Positions 21,416 through 33,461 of a DNA stretch of 64,000 nucleotides are shown here, piece after piece. Position 1 is the stretch's first letter, and every line of letters starts with the position of its first letter. The position numbers were made by a program, and so were the translations under genes. The notes beneath the pieces are model-generated. The model ran no database searches and was not told where the DNA came from. It saw only the letters and a program-made list of their open reading frames with translations. This DNA comes from Amblyornis subalaris. Its lineage: Eukaryota; Chordata; Aves; Passeriformes; Ptilonorhynchidae. Location: the NCBI GenBank assembly GCA_018881555.1, contig JACAXG010000268.1:233894-297893 (forward strand), written 5' to 3'.

Positions 21416-23531
21416 TGCAGAGGCTGAGGGAGGCTGAGGTGACAAAAGCTGGAGTCCCCAAGCCACCCAGGGCTGCAGTGACACCACAGGTGCCAGGCAG
21501 GAACATTTCCAGCTGCCACCATTCGCTCTTCCCTCATTCCTAAATGTCCAGGGAAGGAGCAGCTCNCCCCCGGCTCTGGAGGCTGCCACAAGTGAGAGAA
21601 CCGAGCAGGAGCTGAGACAGATTTTTGTCCTGGGAATTCTCCAAAGATCCCAATGGAAAGGATTTGGGGTTTTTTTCTTTTCAAAATTAGACTTGAAGGG
21701 TTCACTCACCCCTTTTGGTCCGTGGTCCCCACCGGAGCATGAAGTCACATCCTGTTCCCAAATCTGGACCTCGGAGCTGTGGTTAGAAATCTGAATCATA
21801 ATCTCCACTTCACTCACATTGTCCCTATTTCTGTGTGGGATTTTTTTTCCCTCTGCTTGCTTTCATTTCCCCTTTTCCCCGGCTATTTCCTTCCCCACGC
21901 CAGGATGCAGAGGCCATCCCTCCATACCCAAGCCACGTGCGCCGTTCCCAAAAGGAGCTTGGAGGGNGAGCGTGGGACACGGATTTGATGGNAGCAGGAG
22001 CCAGAGACGGTGNCACCCTGATCCCCCCGTCCCCAATCCCAAAAAAATCCCTGTTTGATGCTGACCAAAGCCCACGGCCCAGCTGGAGGGAGTGAAACAA
22101 GACGCTGAGTCATTAATTTCCCTGCGCTCCGGAGAAGTTTGGAATTACATCACCATTTGAGGGAAGTGCATGAAATTCAGACTCGTCTCTGTGTGGCCCC
22201 GTGGCTCAGGGCCTGGGATTTGGTTTCTGGCTGGGATGGTGGTGCTGGAGGAGGGGATTTGCTGCTCAGNTCCCCCTCACACCCTTTCCTTTCCCGGGTT
22301 TTGCCTTTAGGACGGGAACGGAGCTTCCAGGAGAGGCCTCGGCCAAGGGGTTTTAACACTTTCCAAGCCCAGGCTTCTCCCACAACGCCCAGGCAGGGAA
22401 ATAATCAGTGTTNTATCATTTATATGGGATAAAACGGGGCCAGGTCCCCTAAAGGAGCCTTTGCACCTCTCAACGCCTGAGCAACTCAGGTATCGACTCG
22501 AACAAAGCTCCTTGTACCTAAAATAAACACAGCAATTTTTTTCATGTATTTGATATCTTTGCATTGGGAGTAAATCCCAGGGAAATCNCCGTGAAAGGAG
22601 TCAGAGCCAGACAAACGTCCCTGAGCCCACTCGCTCCTCATTGTGGGAAGTGTCCTTCTTTTATAGGAACCACAAGGACACAGAAATTAAAGAAGGCATC
22701 AAAATACCCAAAAATCTGAAATTTGCCTGATTTAATACATGAGGAATGTTTTGTGTTGTGGACTTTTTGCTGCTGTTCCTCGTTTGCCCTTTCACACAAC
22801 CTTGAAGTCAATGAGAATTTTGCCCCTAAATCCTAAAACAGGATTGACTTTTACTGGTGCCTGAAGATTCTTTTGTATGAAGGTTTTTATGTTCGGAACG
22901 ATGGTGTTTGAATATCAGGAATATTTTCCAAATGTGTTGAGAATTGTGGTCAGAGGCCATTGGAGGGTTTGGGACTGGTTTGGGACTGGTTTGGGACTGG
23001 TTTGTTCCTCCCATGGATGCAAAGGTATTCCCACCTCATCAGTCATTTTTTACAGGGGTTTATTTTGTGGTCGAGCTCCCTCCATTTCAAAGAGCAGAGG
23101 AGATTTTTTTTCTAAGGTTGACCCTTCCCTGGCCTATTTTTTTTTTTTTTCATTGAAATACTAGAAAAATGAGGAGGATGAAGGGATGGACAAAATCAGG
23201 AAAATACAGAGTATTTCAGAGTAAATAGAAATGATATTAAAATGAGTGTAATGGTAAATTCACAGGATAAAGCTTCCAAAATGAGGGGCTACAGGGGGAA
23301 TTTCCCACCTTTGAGCTGCTGGATTGCAGACCCCTGGGGCTGCACTCACTCTGAGGACGCTGCTTTTACCCTGGAGAGTTTCTTACACGTAAAAAAGGTG
23401 TGGTTTGGGTTTTAGAAACTGAAATTTGTGATTGTTTCGGCGTCCCTTGGCTGCAAAAATGAAGGAATGTTGTCCAGGGTCTTCCAAAATGACACATCTT
23501 CAGACAAAAAAAAATTAAATTATATAAAATT
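21416..23531. other. unique stretch
   Basis: About 2.1 kb with several overlapping frames around 21780-22110 open in three or more phases, which is typical of composition rather than coding. T-runs lie near 23105 and 23140-23150. Confidence 0.5.
22968..23004 (+). repeat. 11-bp tandem repeat (TTTGGGACTGG), 3.4 copies
   Basis: Three perfect 11-bp units at 22968-22978, 22979-22989 and 22990-23000 followed by 'tttg'. The perfect identity suggests recent slippage. Confidence 0.9.
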
Positions 23532-23770
23532 TCATAGAATCACGGGATGGTTTGGGTAGGAAGGGACTTTAAAGCCCATCCNATTCCCACCCCTGCCATG
23601 GNCAGGGACACCTCCCACTATCNCAGGGTGCTCCAAGCCCCGTCCAANCTGCTCTTGGACACTTCCAGGGATCCAGGGGCAGCCACAGCTTCTCTGGNCA
23701 ACCTGTGCCAGGGCCTCCCAGGGAACAATTCCTTCCCAATATCCCATCCAACCCTGCCCTCCTTCAGTCT
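23532..23770 (-). mobile_element. CR1 LINE fragment, group A, antisense
   Basis: Tail 'tcatagaatcacgggatgg', then 'tttgggtaggaagggacttt' and 'gacacctcccactat'. It ends at 'tcccatccaaccctgccct'. It contains five Ns. Confidence 0.95.
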
Positions 23771-24394
23771 CTATTCTCTATTTGGAGAGAGAGAATTTTA
23801 TATTCTCAAGTAAACCCTGACATTCACATAAACAGATTTTTTCCTTGCCAACCTCTTGTCATATTTTTCCCCTCCTTCTGCTAACCAGTGGTTCCTCCTG
23901 ACGGGATCATTCCAGCTCCCCTCCACAGAAATCCCCCTCAGCAGTGTTTATACACACAATTTTAAGGAGTTTTACCCAGAAGAAGTGCTAGTCCTCAGTT
24001 CACTTTTTTTGAGTTAAACAACCTCACAGCACTGATTAAATAAATCTTTTTTCAGCCCCGAAGTGAGAGCTGCCTCTCTGGCACGTCCCAGGGAGCTTTT
24101 TCTGCCCCACAGAAGCTTTTTAAGGAGTTACACATCACCAGTGAAACCCAAGAGCAATGTAAACATTTTCCCTGCTGCCAAAAACCCGAGAGGCCCGCTT
24201 GGAAAAGCGAAATGCACACCTCTCTTTGCTTTTTCCTGCTGCTCCTTGTCAAAATATTCCGTGTTAACGTCGATCACACTCTTAATTTTGGGGTTTTTTT
24301 GCCGGTGAGCACCGCTGGGGTTTTTTTATTGCTGTTATCCTCGGGATGTGGGGTTGTTTGGGGAAAACACGCGAATAAATTTATCATAATAGTT
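23771..24394. other. unique stretch
   Basis: About 0.6 kb. The part around 24070-24290 is non-repetitive with an unusual run of 'gaaatgcacacctctctttg'. Nothing is identifiable. Confidence 0.45.
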
Positions 24395-24638
24395 AGGGAA
24401 TCACAGAATCAAGGCTGGAGGAGAACTCCAAGATCATGATCATGTCACCATGATCCCCAAGGGTCGCATGCAGACACCTCTGGAACATTTCCAGGCTCCA
24501 CCACCTCCCTGGGAAACTCATTCCAATGCCTGACCAGTCTGGCAGGGAAAAATTTGTTCCTAATCTCCGATATGAACCTGCCCTGGTGCAAGTTCAGGCC
24601 TTTTCCCCTCGGGTGGAGTTTAGTCCTGCTGGGAATAA
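24395..24638 (-). mobile_element. CR1 LINE fragment, divergent antisense copy
   Basis: Begins 'agggaatcacagaatcaagg', then 'ggaggagaactccaagatca', and continues through 'tccaccacctccctgggaaa' and 'ttcattccaatgcctgacca'. The reverse reading keeps R-H-W-N-E-F-P-R-E-V-V-E. The 3' end differs from groups A-C, so this is an older or different subfamily. Confidence 0.88.
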
Positions 24639-26511
24639 AAATAAACTGAGTAAAACTTGGAATTGCCTCCANGAATTCAGCTCCTTGGGTTTGTCCAGCT
24701 TGGGAAATAGGTGCAAATATCCACCCAATCCTGTCTTTTATCCATGTGGATTCCTGCTGTCCCACAGCCCGTGCCAGTCAGCGATGCTCTCCTGGATTGG
24801 AATTGCAGCACAGGCCGTGTTTCCCTCAAAATTCCCCAATTTTCCTCCATTTGTGCNTTCCCAAGGGAAACTTTAACTCTTTCCTGGTTCAAAGTTGCAC
24901 ATTTGGATGAAGTGGAGCCACAAGTGCCANGGAAATTTGCAGGATTAAAGGTACAAAACCATTCAGAGCCAGGGCCTTGCACAAGGCCTCCATGAGGTGT
25001 TTGTTTATTAAAAATGGGAAAATTACTTCAGGAAAAGCTTTCCTGGCTGGATAAGGGTCTCATTTCCAGCATCCCTCTCGCTGCCTGCACATGCCAGGGG
25101 GTGACTTTCATCCCTGCACAAGAAGGATGACCCTGTGGATTCAGCCAGGGGATCAGGAATTGGGAGGGCTCCGGTGAAGCGTCACCGCCTCAGCTCCAGG
25201 GAAGCAGAGCTNTGCCGGGCCTCCTCCTGCTCCTTCCCCGGATTTTGGCATCCCCTCGCTGGCTGGGATGTTTCCACACTCCCTTTTTCCCTGNAAGAGA
25301 CAAGTCAGCCACCACAGCTCCAGGAGCACTGGGATTGGTGCCTCCCTCAGCGCCGGGATTTTGCCTCATCCGTGAAAAAGCCGCTTCCAGTCCCATCCAG
25401 GCAACTTGGGATGAGCTTTGAGGTCTCAAACGGAGATGAATCCCGTCTAAGGCACACGGATATTCCAGCAAAGGGGGTTGGAATTCTGGGGCATGAAATA
25501 ATTGAGTGTTTGCTCGACTCCAAACCCATTAAAGTGTGACTGTCTCGGAGTTAAACTCGAGATTAATTGATTTTGACACAGTNGAGGGGAGACCATCATT
25601 AAAGCTGGTCTCCATCATTCCAGAACAGGCTGGAAAAATCCACCAAGATTGATGTGTCCTGAGGGGGAGCATTTCATTTCAACAGCAAAAAACCACCCTT
25701 AGTTTAAAAAAGAAAGCATCTCCAAAGGGAAGAGGGGGAAATCACTCCACTGTGGAGGATCCTGGATCCTGGGGATTCCTATTCCTCCATCCATCCACAG
25801 GACCTGCAGATTAAAGTGGTCACTCCATCAGGAGGGCTCAGTAAAGTCAGGCTTGACTCTTGTTGCTCTCCAGAACCAAAATATTGTCCTGGCATGCTGG
25901 AGGAAGCGTCCAATTCCCCTTCAAATTAGGAGGAAATAAATCCCCCAAACTCTCAGGCACCTCAAAGAGAAGCCCACTGCAATTTTTGGAAAGACTGGAG
26001 AGGCAGAGGTGGGAATGGATGGCACAAACTGAAACAAACCAGTGGATTATACTCAATAAACAANTTTTTTCTCATATTTAGATTCTGATCTTGGTGCTGG
26101 AGTAAATTTTCCAAGCAGTTCTGCTTTCATTAGCGATTAATCCAGTTTGAATATGATTAATCCAGTTCAAATGGAATTAATCCAGAGTGAAATCAATTGT
26201 GATTTATTCCTGGCTCGTGGTGAGAGAAGGAACAGAAAAAACTCCCTAGAGACCAGAATGCATTCCCAAAACTGGGGACAGTTTTCAAAGATTCCAGTCT
26301 GGAAAATAAATCTCGCTCCAAATTCCCAGAAGGTTTGCTGCCCTCCTCCCCAAGCCTGATGTCTTTAAAATCCTGGGAATCTCTACAGTGACTTTTGGTG
26401 TCCTGGTGTTTCAGCTTCCAACCTTTGTCCTCATTAGGAAGCTCCTATTTTGTGACATAAATTAATGAGGATGAGGGGACAAATGAAGGAGCATTTTCTA
26501 GTCTTAGCGTC
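24639..26511. other. unique stretch
   Basis: About 1.9 kb. It includes the TAATCC triplicate annotated separately. Frames at 25135-25539 (plus) and 25190-25471 (minus) overlap on opposite strands and lack support. Confidence 0.45.
26135..26194 (+). repeat. 20-bp tandem triplicate carrying GATTAATCCAG
   Basis: Units at 26135-26154, 26155-26174 and 26175-26194 share RATTAATCCAG with a diverged second half. TAATCC is the core recognised by K50 homeodomain proteins (OTX, CRX, PITX, GSC), so this may be a homotypic site cluster. The unit divergence shows it is not fresh slippage. Binding is inferred. Confidence 0.6.
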
Positions 26512-26938
26512 AGAGGGATGGAGCAGCTCTGCTGNGAGGAAAGGCTGGGAGAGCTGGGAATGTTCAGCCTGGAGAGGAGAAGCTTTGGGGTGACCTCATT
26601 GTGGCCTTGCAGTGCCTGAAGCAGCTATAGGAAACACGGAGAGAGACAATTCCCAAGGGATGGAGGGACAGGAGAAGAGGGAATGGCTTCACACTGCCAG
26701 AGGGCAGGGATAGATGGGATATTGGGAAGGAATTCCTCCCTGGGAGGGTGGGGAGGCCCTGGCACAGGTTGCCCAGAGAAGCTGTGGCTGCCCCTGGATC
26801 CCTGGCAGTGTCCAAGGCCAGGCTGGACAGGGCTTGGAGCAGCCTGGGATAGTGNAAGGTGTCCCTGCCCATGGCAGGGGGTGGGAATGGGATGATCCTT
26901 AATGTCCCTTCCAACTCGAACCATTCCATGATTCTCTG
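26512..26938 (+). mobile_element. CR1 LINE fragment, group A
   Basis: Sense copy from 'gagggatggagcagctctgc' through L-G-E-L-G-M-F-S-L-E-R-R-S-F-G, W-D-I-G-K-E and 'ggcttggagcagcctgggat' to the tail 'aaccattccatgattctctg'. Only a few Ns are present. The antisense frame over the same span is a shadow. Confidence 0.96.
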
Positions 26939-28284
26939 AAGTAAAGGCAAAATTTGGCTCTGTGATTTTACGAAACAGCTCTAAATATCCACTCCACAGA
27001 TATTCCATAAATCCCACGTTGGGAATAATCAGCTGAGAGAAGCTTGTGATCCCCAAGGGAGTGGATTAAAGGGACAATGGTGACAAAGACACCCTGTCAG
27101 TGCCACATTCCTGAACTTGATTTTCNCAAGTGCCAGAATCCCGATCCCTGGGGACCATCCAAGGTTGAGCTCCTGGAAAATGCCATTCCTGCCAGCTGGG
27201 ATGGCTTGTGTACCCTCTGGAATCACCCCTCCATCCCTAAAGTTAAAAAGCAGCACTCCCTGAAATAATTTGCTTTGCTTCTCCCATAAATTTTCTCCCC
27301 AAACCTCCATGCAGCATTCCAAAAGGAACCAAAATATCCCTGGAAACCTCCGCCCTTATCTCTTTGCTGTCTGGCTTTGGGCAACATTCTCCATGACAAC
27401 CACCAGCAGCAACAACCAAAATCCAGGACAACAGCAGGGTAGGGATGGAGCAACACAAACAAGGACAAACACAACTCATTTTTATCCATAAAAACACCCA
27501 ATAATCCTGCCTCGGAATTCGTATTTATCTCCCTGAGAACGCTCCATGGTGAAAGCTGAAAAGACAAATAAATTATGTGAAGTTTTTTGTTGGGTTTTTT
27601 TTTCCTATTTCAAGCATCTGACAGCGTGAAAAAAATCAGGTTTTTTTTTTTTTTTTTCTTTTTAAAAAAAGAAGCCAATATAAATTAATAATTTAACAGG
27701 AGAGCATCCTTTAAACAGAAGTGAGTCACGCTCCAACTCTTCCCAAAGAGCGGGAACGCGGACGGGAGGGGGGTGACGGGCCCCAGACACTCCTCTAATC
27801 TCCGAAGATGTCTGGAACGAGCAACACTCTCCCTAATGAGACCTCAGAATGTCTTGATGATCTTCCCTAATTGCTCCGGATAATTGGAAGGAGCTGCAGC
27901 CCCGAGCGGGACGAGCTCTTCCGAAGGGCTCGTCTGCAAATTGGGCGAGCGTGGCTCTAATTAAGGAGGGGGAGGGGCTTGGGGGGGGCTTTGGTTTGGT
28001 TTGATTTTCTTTTGCACCTTTGATTATTGAAGGATGGAAACGACGTAAAGCACTGACCAGATTTATCAATTANCAATTGCAAACGTCTCAAAATCTACTG
28101 ATCGTTTGGGGTTCACGAGGGGATTTGAGCTGTTAATAAAAGAAGAATCAATATTTCCTAATATTTCTTAATATTTCCCTTGTTCCCACCAAATTGGCGG
28201 CTCTTCCCAAAATTCTCGCGTTCAGGGAGCACACAAATAGCCAGGAATGTTTTTAAAAGCAGCTTGAAAAGGTAAATATTCATG
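26939..28284. other. unique stretch, AT-rich, candidate enhancer-like block
   Basis: It carries a T17 run at 27641-27657. The block at about 27715-28010 alternates TAATTG/TAATTA/TAATGAG homeodomain-like words with a CpG-containing patch ('gagcgggaacgcggacggga'). This mix often marks developmental enhancers, but no conservation test is possible here. Confidence 0.35.
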
Positions 28285-28445
28285 CTGGGGTGTTCACCTG
28301 GAGAGGAGAAGGCTCTGGGGAGAACTTAGATCACTGCCAGGGGTTTATAAAAAGGAGGGAGAGGGAATTTTATAGGAGCAGGGAGTGACAGGAGAAGAGG
28401 GAATGGTTTTAAACAGAGGGAGGGCAGGGTTGGATTGGATGTCAG
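28285..28445 (+). mobile_element. CR1 fragment, group A, without 3' end
   Basis: The sense reading 'gttcacctggagaggagaag' continues to 'ggaggagggagagggaatttt'-like sequence, then 'agtgacaggagaagagggaa' and 'gggcagggttggattggatg'. It stops there, before the group A 3' half, and is followed directly by an opposite-strand CR1 piece. Confidence 0.8.
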
Positions 28446-28638
28446 GAGGCAACAGGGAATGTTGGGCCTGATGCCCCCCAGGACAGGGTTGGCTCTCCTG
28501 GCTCCCAGGGAACACTCCTGGCTGATATCCAACTTGCCATCCNCCAGAATTCCAACATCCCTTTCCNCAGTGCTGCTCTCCAGCCTCTCCTTCCTCACTC
28601 TGTACATCCAGGGTTGTTCCAGGTGCAGAATCCAGCAC
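28446..28638 (-). mobile_element. CR1 ORF2 internal fragment, antisense
   Basis: The minus-strand reading has E-R-L-E-S-S-T-x-E-R-D-V-G-I-L-x-D-G-K-L-D-I-S, followed by A-R-R-A-N-P-V-L-G-G-I-R. This corresponds to the CR1 reverse-transcriptase C-terminal block (consensus type A-E-K-D-L-G-V-L-V-D-x-K-L). It lies upstream in ORF2 of the plus-strand piece next to it. Confidence 0.8.
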
Positions 28639-29120
28639 TGGGGTTTGTTAAGGTGTTCCCAGTCCTCTCACTTTTCTGGGACTCTCCTTCCAGGGAGTCA
28701 ACAATCTCCCTTCACCACTCAGCACCCCAGAAGGGGGAAGTTTGTGCATGGATTCTCCCGAATCCTTTAATGTGCTGCCAGACCTGATCAATCATGAGCT
28801 CCTTGCNATGGATCCAGTTGGATTTATCTCCGTGCTTGTGATCCAACTTTTCTCTCAGGGCTGGATTCTCTCTCGGTCTCAGCNTGGCTTTTAGACTGAG
28901 ATTAAAAGATGCTGCTCTTCCCTATTTGCTACTGNAAAAACCATGGAATCTGCTGCATGGGAGTGAGTTATAAGCAGCAGNAACCTGGAATATTATCATG
29001 GAAAAGTCTGTCAGTCCCACTGTCAGACATTGCCATATTTCCACGAAAAAGAGAGTGAGGCTTGACAAGGAGATCCACACCCACAGCACATTATGGACAT
29101 TCATAATAGTGGAATTTGCT
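28639..29120. other. unique stretch
   Basis: About 0.5 kb between CR1 copies. The first about 100 bp may still be decayed CR1 ORF2, but I cannot align it with confidence. Confidence 0.4.
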
Positions 29121-29436
29121 GGAATCCTAGAATCCCTGAGGGTGGAAAAGCCCTCCCAGCCCATGCAGTCCAAGCTGTGCCNNATGCCCACCTTGTCCCC
29201 AGCCCAGAGCACTGAGTGCCAGGTCTAGCTCTTCNTTGGACACCTCCAGGGATGGGAGCTCCAGGCCATTCCAAGGCCTGACCACCCTTTCCAGGGAGNA
29301 AATTGCTCCTGGTGTCCAGCCTGAGCCTCCCCTGGCACAGCTCGAGGCNGTTCCCTCTCCTCCTGTCCCTGTTCCCTGGGAGCAGAGCCCGACCCCCCCT
29401 GGCTGCCCCCTCCTGTCAGGGAGTTGTGCAGAGCGA
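29121..29436 (-). mobile_element. CR1 LINE fragment, group C, antisense
   Basis: Tail 'ggaatcctagaatccctgag', then 'aaaagccctcccagcccatg' and 'agcactgagtgcca', back to 'tcctgtcagggagttgtgca'. The block normally between 'gggagctcc' and 'cctgccaaggcctgacc' is shortened, an internal deletion relative to 55220-55415. Confidence 0.95.
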
Positions 29437-30903
29437 GCTGGAATATCGAAATATTGGAATATTCACCCAAAGCAGGATGAGGGAAGGAGCAGGAGCAAGG
29501 CAGCCTTATCCCCCTCTCTGATCAGTGCCATCAGCAAGGCTTTGTGGTGTTTGCCCTGTTCATTCTTATTTTTAATGATTTTTCTTCAGGAGCACAAAGG
29601 ACACGGGAGATCGAATCTGGCACTTCATCATCTCCCTNGTAATCTCCCTGCTCGAAAAACGTGTTAATTTGGAAAAATAAAAAGGAGGATAAAAGGATGA
29701 TTTATGAACACACGCGGGCTAATAAATAAGCTTATAACCCTGCAAAAAGAGCCATTGTTAAATATGTTTTACATTTGAAGGGCTGTAAAATGTTTAAAGC
29801 CAGCTCTGGTGAGTCTGGTTTTAATGAAGGCTTTTGTCTCTCCAGGGCAGCGTATTCCATGTGGAGAAGGTTGTTTCCCCCATTTCTGCTGGAGTTAGCT
29901 CTGCCAGAGATAGCCAGGGCACTCGTTACAGCTGCTGGATATCCCTCTTTCCCAAAGAAACCCTNCTTCCCAACACATTCCCTGAGCACTGGCGGAGGCT
30001 GCCAAACAAAGTGTCAAGTGTGCAGAGCTGGGATCTCTCCCGAGGAAATAATCAGTGCCAAAATCCAGCTCCCNAAGGAATGAGAAATCCAGGCTGTGTC
30101 CTGTGTGTTCCTGCCCAGTGAGCACATCCAGGCTGGTTATCCTTCCCGAAGGCTCTGAAATTCCCACTCTGAAATCCCAGCCCTTCTGACCTGTGAGTCT
30201 CGAGCCACCCCCTCCCAATTCCCTGCTCCTTCTGCTGGCTTCCCGATGATTTCCTTGACCCTCAGGTGCAACTTCCAGGCTTTTTTCCCCCTATGTGCTA
30301 TTCCCCAGGGGCAAAGACATGATTTTTGTGCCAAATATAAATTTTTTTTCACTGTGCTGNTCAAAANAAAAACAAACCCAAGCCCCTGGGGTTCCGTGTG
30401 CATTCCATGGGCAGAGAATGAGCAGAACTCCTGGAAGAGTTCATGGCATTTTCAGCCGGAAATGTGAACTGAGCTGGTTGTCAAAGCAGCTCCTGGGAGG
30501 AAAAGCGAAGTCTGCCGCGAATGCAGGATGGAACTCATGTGGAGATTGTTTGTCTCTGAATTTTAATTAATATTTTGAGCAGAAAGGGCTGCTCCAGACT
30601 GGAGGATAAAAGGAGAAACCCCCTGGTAGAAGCAGCAATTGGAGAGGTGGGAATTTGGGGTGCTNTTCTTTTCCTCTCAGTGAAGCTCCCAGCCCTTCCC
30701 ATTGGACAAAGGGTCCATCAGTTCCTGGATAGTTTTCCTTTCTCCCAAATGGCAGCAGGGCCTGAGCAGCTTCTGATCATCCCACACACCCTTTGAAGTT
30801 GGTTTTCTCCTGCACCTTTTCTTCCAGCCCCCTGAGCATTCAGGATCCCCTGTGCCTGCTGCTGTGGGAGAGCTTCATCCCTCATTTCTCCTCACNCTCA
30901 CGT
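29437..30903. other. unique stretch
   Basis: About 1.5 kb. It is AT-rich at 29660-29790 with repeated 'aataaataag'-like words. No exon is supported. Confidence 0.5.
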
Positions 30904-31465
30904 GGGATCCCAGAATGGATTGAGTTGGAAGGNACCTTAAAGNTCATCNCATTCCCACCCCCTGCCATGGGCAGGGACACCTTCCACTATCCCAGGCTGC
31001 TCCAAGCCCCGTCCAACCTGGCCTTGGACACTTCCAGGGATCCAGGGGCAGCCACAGCTTCTCTGGACAACCTGGGCCAGGGCCTCCCCACCCTCACAGC
31101 CAAGAATTCCTTCCCAATATCCCATCTATCCCTGCCCTCTGGCAGTTTGAAGCCATCCCCCCTTGTCCTGTCCCTCCATCCCTTGGGAATTATCTCTCTC
31201 TCCATATTTCCTGTAGCTCCTTCAGGCACTGCAAGGCCACAATGAGGTCACCCCAAAGCTTCTCCTCTCCAGGCTGAACAATCCCANCTCTCCCAGCCTT
31301 TCCTCCCAGCAGAGCTGCNCCATCCCTCTGCTCATCCTGGAGCCTCCTCTGGACTCTCTCCAGCAGCTCCANGTCCTTCCNGTGCTGGGCCCAGGGCTGG
31401 GGCAGCTCTGCAGGTGGGGTCTCACCTGAGCGGGGCACANGGGCACAATCCCAATCCCTTTCCTG
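30904..31465 (-). mobile_element. CR1 LINE fragment, group A, long antisense copy
   Basis: From the tail 'gggatcccagaatgg' back through W-D-I-G-K-E, 'tcacactgtggccttg'-type sequence (31235-31250) and L-L-E-R-V-Q-R-R (about 31350-31370). It reaches the promoter-distal ORF2 block near 'ggggtctcacctgagcgggg'. The reverse reading gives G-E-T-P-P-A-E-L-P-Q-P-W and E-L-L-E-R-V-Q-R-R-L-Q-D-E-Q-R. It is one of the longest group A remnants here. Confidence 0.95.
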
Positions 31466-33238
31466 CTGCTCACACATTGCTTTTCTCTTGCCACTGTGAA
31501 CTTTTCCAGACCCAGATAAAACCTCAGAAGCAGCCAAAAGCCCTCTGGCTCCAAGNTGAGCAGGATGACATTTTTGCCAGCGCTCTCCAAGTGGATATTC
31601 CACTCCTTTGGCCTCCCTGTGCATGGCAAAACCTCCAGGCTGTGGAACAAAGGTGTGGGACTGGAGGATAAGTGTGCTAAGTGAAGNGAAAATTGGTGAC
31701 ACCTCCCTCTGCTTTTCCTGGAAGCGAATCCAGAGGTGAGGTGCTCCTGACGAGCTCCTTATCCTGAAAAGCGAGGGAGAAAGGAGCTGGAACAGCGCTG
31801 AGTCACAAAACCTCCCGAGGACGCTGTTGAGGCAGAGCATCTCACGTGCCACCCCTCGCCGGTGGCTCTGGAGCAGGGAATGTGGTCCCGCCGGNATGCA
31901 GAGCAGCCTGCGAGGAGCTGCCTCGGAACCGAAGGGTGGCCCTTGGCAGCCCAGCCTCTCCCTGCTCCGCGTGGGCGTGGGCTTGGCAGCAGCTCCACGC
32001 TCCTCGCATACCCTAGGCCTGCTCCCTGCCCTTCCCTTTCTCTTTCCAAAGAGGAATGTGTTTATTATCCCTTGGCATGCCCAGGGATGGCTTCGTTTCA
32101 ACTGAGTTTGTGCCTTCCCTGACTCGGGAAACGCTCGCTCCCATCCTCAGGATTTTCGCGCGGAGCCATCGCATCCAGCAGGGTTGGGATGTTACTACCG
32201 GGTTACCATCCCGGGAAATCCCACGGGAAAGCCACATCGGCAGCAGGTAAACCGGGAAAAAACAATGTCCTGTGCCCAGCTCAAAGGCTCTGAGAGGGGA
32301 CAGGGAAAAGGCAGCAGGAGGAAGCAGCCCCAATTCCCAAGGCTGTGTCCCACCCACCTCAGGGGCAGGGGATGGACAGGCCACACACGGGGACACATTC
32401 CCGGCGGTGCAGACCTGGATAATTGATGAGGGCTCCTGCTGCTAAATCCCGGCGTTCCAAATGTTCCATCCCGTGCAGAGGTGGGCAGGGTAATGGAGCG
32501 TGGAGTCTGCCTGGGGCTGGAGCCCGGCGCTGCCTCGGCTCCGTGCCCGGCGCTGAGCGGGAGCCGGGACAGATCCAAGGTGATGAAAAGGGTTTGGCAT
32601 CGCTTCCCGGAGCTCGGGGCCACCTGAGGTGCTCACACGTGTGTGTGTGTGTGTGTCTGTGTGTGCCACATCCCANCCCGCTCCCGGTTTTCCACGCTCC
32701 GTGCTCGCATCCAAAGGCCCGACGACGTTTTTGCCTGGCGGGGCGAACCCAAATAAAAGTTTGGCTTGTCACGGGCACCTTCCAACCCCCTTGGAATAAC
32801 ACTCAGGCGTAATTAGAGCCATCTCTCAGCGGGATCTATCCCCGGGAAGGTGAGGCATCGGGAATTGTTCCTCCCCCCGCGCAGGTAAACTGCGGCTGAA
32901 CTCTCTCCCGCTTGATGGAACACGTTTGGGATTACGTAAGGCCAGGAGGGATTCGGTTTCAGGCACACTGAGAGGGTTGCACCGAGCAGGAGATTATCCC
33001 TGGGACACTTTTTGGAGCTGGAGAAAACACCATGTGCGGGAATTTGTGTTGGATTTGGAACAGCTCGGAGGGGGGGACGGGCANTTCCACAAGTTTTTTA
33101 TAAAACATGGAGAGATTTGCAAAATCAGGGTCCAGGGCAAATATTTNTTTTGCAAGTCAAAGGCATTTTTAAATCTTTGAAAATGTAGAAAAAAACATTT
33201 TGGTAATTGGAGTTTTCATACAATCAGATAATGAAAGA
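31466..33238. other. unique stretch with moderate CpG content
   Basis: About 1.8 kb. CpGs are frequent at 31740-32260 and 32440-32740 but do not reach the density of the island at 9750. The 303-codon minus-strand frame at 31190-32101 begins here but gains its end from CR1, so it is not a gene. It contains the (GT)n repeat annotated separately. Confidence 0.45.
32637..32667 (+). repeat. (GT)n microsatellite
   Basis: About 31 bp of GT/TG dinucleotides interrupted once by 'ctgt'. A likely polymorphic simple repeat. Confidence 0.9.
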
Positions 33239-33390
33239 ACCATGGAATGGTTGGGGTTGGAAGGGACCTAAAAGATCATCTCATTCCCACTCCCTGCCAT
33301 GGGCAGGGACACCTTCCACTATCCCAGGCTGCTCCAAGCCCTGTCCAACCTATCCTTGGACAATTCCAGGGATGGAGCAGCCACAACTTC
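33239..33390 (-). mobile_element. CR1 LINE 3' end, group A, antisense
   Basis: 'catggaatggttggggttgg', the 'gggacaccttccactatccc' block, ending at 'gatggagcagccacaact'. A 5'-truncated piece of about 150 bp, the first of three CR1 insertions within 1 kb. Confidence 0.94.
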
Positions 33391-33461
33391 AACTTTTCTA
33401 ATGCTGGAAATGGATGGGATTTTTTCAAAATACAGACACACCCACTTATATTTTGAATTCA

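Noticed and set aside
31190..32101. 303-codon minus-strand frame, the longest in the window
   Set aside because: The last third is CR1 ORF2. The first two thirds contain undetermined residues, have no recognisable domain and overlap open plus-strand frames.
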